Below, one piece after another: positions 59,320 through 64,000 of a stretch of DNA of 64,000 nt. A program made the position numbers and the translations under genes. The notes beneath the pieces are model-generated. The model was not told the origin of the DNA, searched no databases, and was given only the letters and a program-made list of their open reading frames with translations. Source of the stretch: Liolophura sinensis (taxonomy: Eukaryota > Mollusca > Polyplacophora > Chitonida > Chitonidae); the NCBI RefSeq assembly GCF_032854445.1, contig NC_088295.1:7072501-7136500 (forward strand). Direction: 5' to 3'. Each line of letters opens with the position of its first letter. Position 1 is the stretch's first letter.

Positions 59320-60120
59320 GTTCATTAATTAGAGCGTTTGTCCCTGTGGTTTGTTAATCAGAACGTTTGATCACTGTGGTTTAATAATCAGAACTTTTGC
59401 TTACTGAGGTTTATAAATCAGAACGTTTGTCACTGTGTTTTTTTACTCAGAACATTTGGTTACTGTGGTTTATTAATCAGAACGTTTGTCACTGTTGATT
59501 ATTACTCAGAATGTTTGTCCACTGTGGTTTAATTATCACAAGGTTCGGTCACTGTAGTTTTTTAATCAGAAAGTTTTACCTCCGTGACTTTTTATTCAGA
59601 ACGTTTACCACTGTGGTTTATTAATCAGAACGTTTGTCACTGTGGCTTAATAATTAGAACGTTTGGTCACTCCGGTTTATTAATCAGAACGTTTGTCACT
59701 GTGATTTAATAATTAGAAACTTTGGTTACTGTGGTTTATGAATCAGAACGTTTGATCACTGAGGTTTACTAATCAGAACGTTTACCACTATGGTTTATTA
59801 ATCAGATTATTTGATCACTGTTTTTTATCACCAGTTTTTTTTATCACTGTGGTTTATTATCAGAACGTTTGTCACTATGGATTATTAATCAGAACGTTTG
59901 TTACTGTGATTAATAATTAGAAAGTTTGGACATTGTGGTTTATTTATTAGAACATTTGTTCACTGTGGTTTATTAATCAGAACGTTTGGTCGCTGTGGTT
60001 TATTAATCAGAACGTTTGGTCGCTGTGGTTTATTAATCAGAGAGTTTGACAGTGTGGTTTATTGATCAAGAGCGTTTACCACTGTGGTCTATTAATCAGA
60101 ACATTTGCCACTGTGTTTTA
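59320..60120. repeat. 29-30 bp minisatellite, block 1
   Basis: The unit is 'gtggtttattaatcagaacg' plus 'tttggtcact'. About 27 copies, directly following the 32-bp array. Confidence 0.95.
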
Positions 60121-60845
60121 ATAAATAATAAAGTATGAGTATAACACTCTCGTTGGCAGGTATGGACAGAGCGTTCAGAATCTCTGGCCATCTGCATTGT
60201 GATCAACCACATAGACGGCGCTGTTATCCCTATATATATATCTATCACGTGCATGATATTTAACAACATAGATGGCGCTGGTTGCCCAGTGTAACCGTCT
60301 GTCTTGTATGTCATGTATAACATTATAGATGGCGCCTCTTGTAGCATGAGATCTTTACATATTAACGGGGAAGACGTAATCGTCCGTTACTTTTGATTCG
60401 CAATCTGATCGGTTAGGTCTGTAACGCTCGTCATTTTCAAACTGTATCTATTACCGCTTAGCCTGGGGCTAGGGGCCGTAAAGGTAGCCCTGGTCATTAC
60501 ATCAGCATGATGCCTTCATGAACCGTTGCAATTAAAGCGCGACTGAGATACTTGTTTAATTATTTGACCTGGAACTCATTCATGGACTAGGAATTTGAAC
60601 TTATGGATATGGACTTCATGCCTGGAATATTCAGTGTCTGCCCGGCATCATTGGAAACTGATGACCGCTTCTCTCTTGTGTGTTACCGGCTTTATTTCTT
60701 ATTTGCATATTTGTATAATTTCTTACATACCTTTGTCTTTGGGAGTTAGTGTTAAACGTTGTTTTGGAAATGGAACTTGCGATTATCGACTTGGAACGCC
60801 TTTTACGGACTACGAATGGTATATGAATGTCGGACTTGACGCTTA
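60121..60845. other. Unique island inside the satellite
   Basis: About 0.7 kb without the 30-bp unit, between two blocks of the same array. A plus frame beginning at 60,595 runs on into the array, so I do not count it as a gene. Confidence 0.6.
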
Positions 60846-63465
60846 TATCTACCATTGTGGTTTATTAATCGGAACGTTTGGTCACTTTAGTGTATTAATG
60901 AGGCGGTTTGGCCACTGTGGTTTATTAATCAGAAGGTTTGGTTATTATAGTTTATCAATCAGAAGGTTTGGTCGCTGTGGTTTATTAATCAGAACGTTTG
61001 GTCTCTATGGTTTATTACTGAGAACGTTTACCACTGTGGTTTCTTAATTAGAACGTTTGGTTACTGTGGTTTATTAATCAGAACGTTTATCACTGTGGTT
61101 TATTATGCAGAACCTTTGGTCTCTGTGGTTATTAATCAGAACTTTTACCACTGTGGAATATTAGTCTGAACGTTTGGTCGCTGTGGTTCATTAATCAGAA
61201 CTTTTACCACTGTGGAATATTAGTCTGAACGTTTGGTCGCTGTGGTTCATTAATCAGAACTTTTACCACTGTGGAATATTAGTCTGAACGTTTGGTCGCT
61301 GTGGTTCATTAATCAGAACTTTTACCACTGTGGAATATTAGTCTGAACGTTTGGTCGCTGTGGTTCATTAATCAGAACGTTTGATCACTGTGGGTTTTTT
61401 ATTTAGAGCGTTTGGTCTCTGTGGTTTATTAATCAGAACGTTTACCACTGTGGTTTATTAATTAGAACATTTGCCACTGTGGCTTAATAATTAGAACGTT
61501 TGGTCTCTGTGGTTTATTAATCAGAACGTTTACCACTGTGGTTTATTAATTAGAACATTTGCCACTGTGGTCTATTAAGCAGAACGTTTGGTCACTGTGG
61601 TATATAAATGATAAGGTTTGGTCACTGTGGTTTATCAATCAGAACGTTTACCACCGTGGTTTCTTAATTAGAAGGTTTGGTTACTGTAGTTTATTAACCA
61701 GAACGTTTACCACTGTGGGCTTTTAATCAGAACGTTTACTACTGTGGTTTTTTTTTATCAGAACGTTTACTACTGTGGTTTTTTTTTATCAGAACGTTTA
61801 CCACTGTGGTTTATTAATGAGAACGTTTACAACTGTGGTTTATTAATTAGAACTTTCGGTTACTGTAGTTTATTAATCAGACCGTTTGGTCACTGTGGTT
61901 TATTAATCAGAACGTTTACCACTGTGGTTTATTAATCAGAACATTTGTCACACTGTTTTTTTAATGAAATTGTTTGGTCACCGTGGTTTAAATAATTGTA
62001 ACGTTTACCACTGTGGTTTATTAATCAGAACGTTTGTCACTATGATTTATGAATCATAAAGTTTGCTCAGTTTAATCAGAACGTATATCAATGTGGTTTA
62101 TGAATTAGAACGTTTGGTTACTGAAGTTTATTATTCAGAACGTTTATCACTGTGGTGTATTATGTAGAACGTTTGGTCTCTGTGGTTTATTAATCAGAAC
62201 GTTTGGCCGCTGTGGTTTATTAATGAGAAGGTTTAGTTACTGTGGTTTATTAATGAGAACGTTAACCTCTGTGAGTTTTTAATCAGAACGTTTTGTTGCT
62301 GTGGTTTATTAATCAGAACGTTTAGCCGCTGTGGTTTATTAATCAGAAGGTTTGGTCACTGTGGTTTATTAATTAGAACGTTTACCTCTGTGGTTTTTTA
62401 ATCAGAACGTTTGGTCACTGTCGTTTATTATTCAGAACGTTTGTCACTGTGGTTTATTAATCAGAATGTTTGATCACTGTGGATTATTAATTAGATCGTT
62501 TGGTTACTGTGGTTTATTAATCAGAAAGTTTGTCACTGTCGTTTTTTAATGAGATTGTCTGGTCACTGTGGTTTATTAATCAGAACGTTTAGTTACTGTA
62601 GTTTATTACTCAGAACGTTTGTCAGTGTGGGTTATTAATCAGAAAATTTCTCACTGTGGTTTATTAATTAGAACATTTACCACAGTGGTTTATTATGTAG
62701 AACGTTTGGTCACTGTGGTTTATTAATCAGAACGTTTACCACTGTGGTTTATTAAGCAGAACGTTTGCCTACTATGTTTTTTAATCAGAAAGTTTGTCAC
62801 TGTGGTTTATTCGTCAGAACGTTTACCACTGTGGTTTAATAATCAGAACGTCTGATCGCTGTGCTTTAACAATTAGAACGTCTGGTCGCTGTGGTTTATT
62901 AATCAGAACGTTTGGTCACTGTGGTTTTTTACTGAGATCGTTTAGTCACTGCGGTTTAATTAATTAGAACGTTTACCGCTGTGGTTTATTTATCAGAGCG
63001 TTTAGTTACTATAGTTTATTTATCAGAACGTTTTTCACTGTGTTTTTTTTTTAATCAGAAGGTTTGGTCGCTGTGGTATAATGATCAGAACATTTACCAC
63101 TGTGGTTGAGGTGTTAATCAGAACGTTATGTCAGTGTAATTTAATTATCAAAACGTCTGTCGCTGTGGTTTATTAATCAGAACGTTTGTCAGTGTGGTTT
63201 AACAATCAGAACGTCTGTCAGTGTGGTTTATGAATCATAACGTTTGGTCGCTGTGGTTTATTAACCATAACGTTTGTCACTTTGGTTTATTAATCAGAAC
63301 GTTTGGTCTCTGTGATTTGTTGTTTAGAAATTTTACCAGTGTGGTTTATTAATCAGAACGTTTGTCACTGTGGTTGATTAATAAGAATGTTTGTCAGAGT
63401 GGTTTATGAATGGGAAAGTTTTTTAACTGTAGTTTATTAATCATAACGTTTTGTCTCTGTTAAAG
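60846..63465. repeat. 29-30 bp minisatellite, block 2, about 88 copies
   Basis: Same unit as block 1. Within 61,137-61,375 a 59-bp double unit ('ttttaccactgtggaatatt' type plus a normal type) is repeated four times almost without change. Confidence 0.95.
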
Positions 63466-64000
63466 ATTTGTCACTGTCACAGATACTCACAGCAACACAA
63501 CTCAGTCGATTTATATGGGATGTAACAAATGTTTGTCAGTTACATATTTGCCATTAGTATTTTGACAAAGCCCTTGGAAAAATGCATCCGATCTGACCGA
63601 CCCGAATTGATCCTACATGACCTGGTTTTCACAGCTATGTGCATATATTTTGGACAAGTTTGAATATGTGAGCACATGGTGCTATTGAGAATACATATCC
63701 CGGTCCACTACCGCCTGGTAAACCAATGAGTGTAATATCCATAACTCTGTCTTCGTGAACATGAATCGCTCTGGTAACTTTGCGAGATGAACAACGAGTA
63801 GGCTTACATAGCTTCTGACATAGATAATCACATCAGACTAAAGCGGTCCAATTGCATGCAAACCCACAAGAATACATAAGACTAGTGGCTTCATTAGACT
63901 AGCACGACAACAAACCATTTTCTTCATGCATATGGTCGGCTAAGGCGCACCTACTGGGAACTCCGTTTGAATAGTACTCTCTCTCTCTCTTGCCGGTGCC
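63466..64000. other. Unique sequence at the right edge
   Basis: No gene recognised. It ends with a (CT)n microsatellite near 63,978-63,990. Confidence 0.5.

Noticed and set aside
60595-61047. A 150-codon plus-strand frame with a hydrophobic start
   Set aside because: The second half is the 30-bp satellite in translation and the first half has no recognisable domain, so I do not call a gene.
57592-63465. Regular ~30-bp repeats that could be mistaken for a CRISPR array
   Set aside because: Units are directly adjacent with no unique spacers, in animal DNA, and there are no cas genes.

Overview
The window is metazoan nuclear DNA, most likely from a mollusc. It has long introns with GT-AG borders, many minisatellites, and two families of tRNA-derived SINEs whose 3' tails I associate with bivalve and gastropod genomes. 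I cannot place the species from sequence alone. There is no bacterial-type gene organisation, no CRISPR array, and no true tRNA or rRNA gene that I can support.

Left end (1 to about 5,200). This block is denser in coding sequence than the rest and is a decayed virus-like dsDNA element. Most of its genes lie on the minus strand: a small conserved protein, a broken two-part membrane protein region, a small membrane protein, remains of an A32/FtsK-like packaging ATPase and a broken capsid-like gene. One helical membrane protein lies on the plus strand. Several genes carry frameshifts or stops. No polymerase, integrase or terminal inverted repeat was seen. A minisatellite (5,440-6,500) and AT-rich spacer follow.

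Centre left (8,073 to 15,268, minus). A complete seven-exon cytosolic thymidine kinase gene (TK1) splices in frame to 234 codons. It keeps the P-loop, catalytic Glu, four zinc cysteines and a C-terminal KEN box, and has a consensus E2F site about 115 bp upstream of the ATG.

Centre (about 17,500 to 22,000, minus). Several exons encode a tandem PHD-finger-like protein. One exon carries an in-frame TGA just upstream of the second finger. Two SINEs lie among the exons, and inverted copies of a 53-bp minisatellite lie on both sides.

Centre right (22,144 to 35,840, plus). A ciliary coiled-coil gene, CCDC96 (CFAP184), has eleven coding exons that splice in frame to 612 codons. An RFX X-box-like motif and a YY1 motif sit upstream, and a polyadenylation signal lies downstream. 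Its introns hold minisatellites, SINEs, a perfect hairpin and one GC-AG intron.

Right part (36,000 to 64,000). I recognise no complete gene. The region holds a 2.2-kb array of about 31-bp units, SINEs (including two SINE-next-to-SINE insertions with clean target duplications), a 237-bp direct duplication offset by exactly 1,260 bp, a perfect 97-bp-arm palindrome, an imperfect 39-bp-arm hairpin, and about 6 kb of 30-33-bp satellite arrays at the end. By rough addition of the listed arrays, minisatellites make up nearly a quarter of the window.
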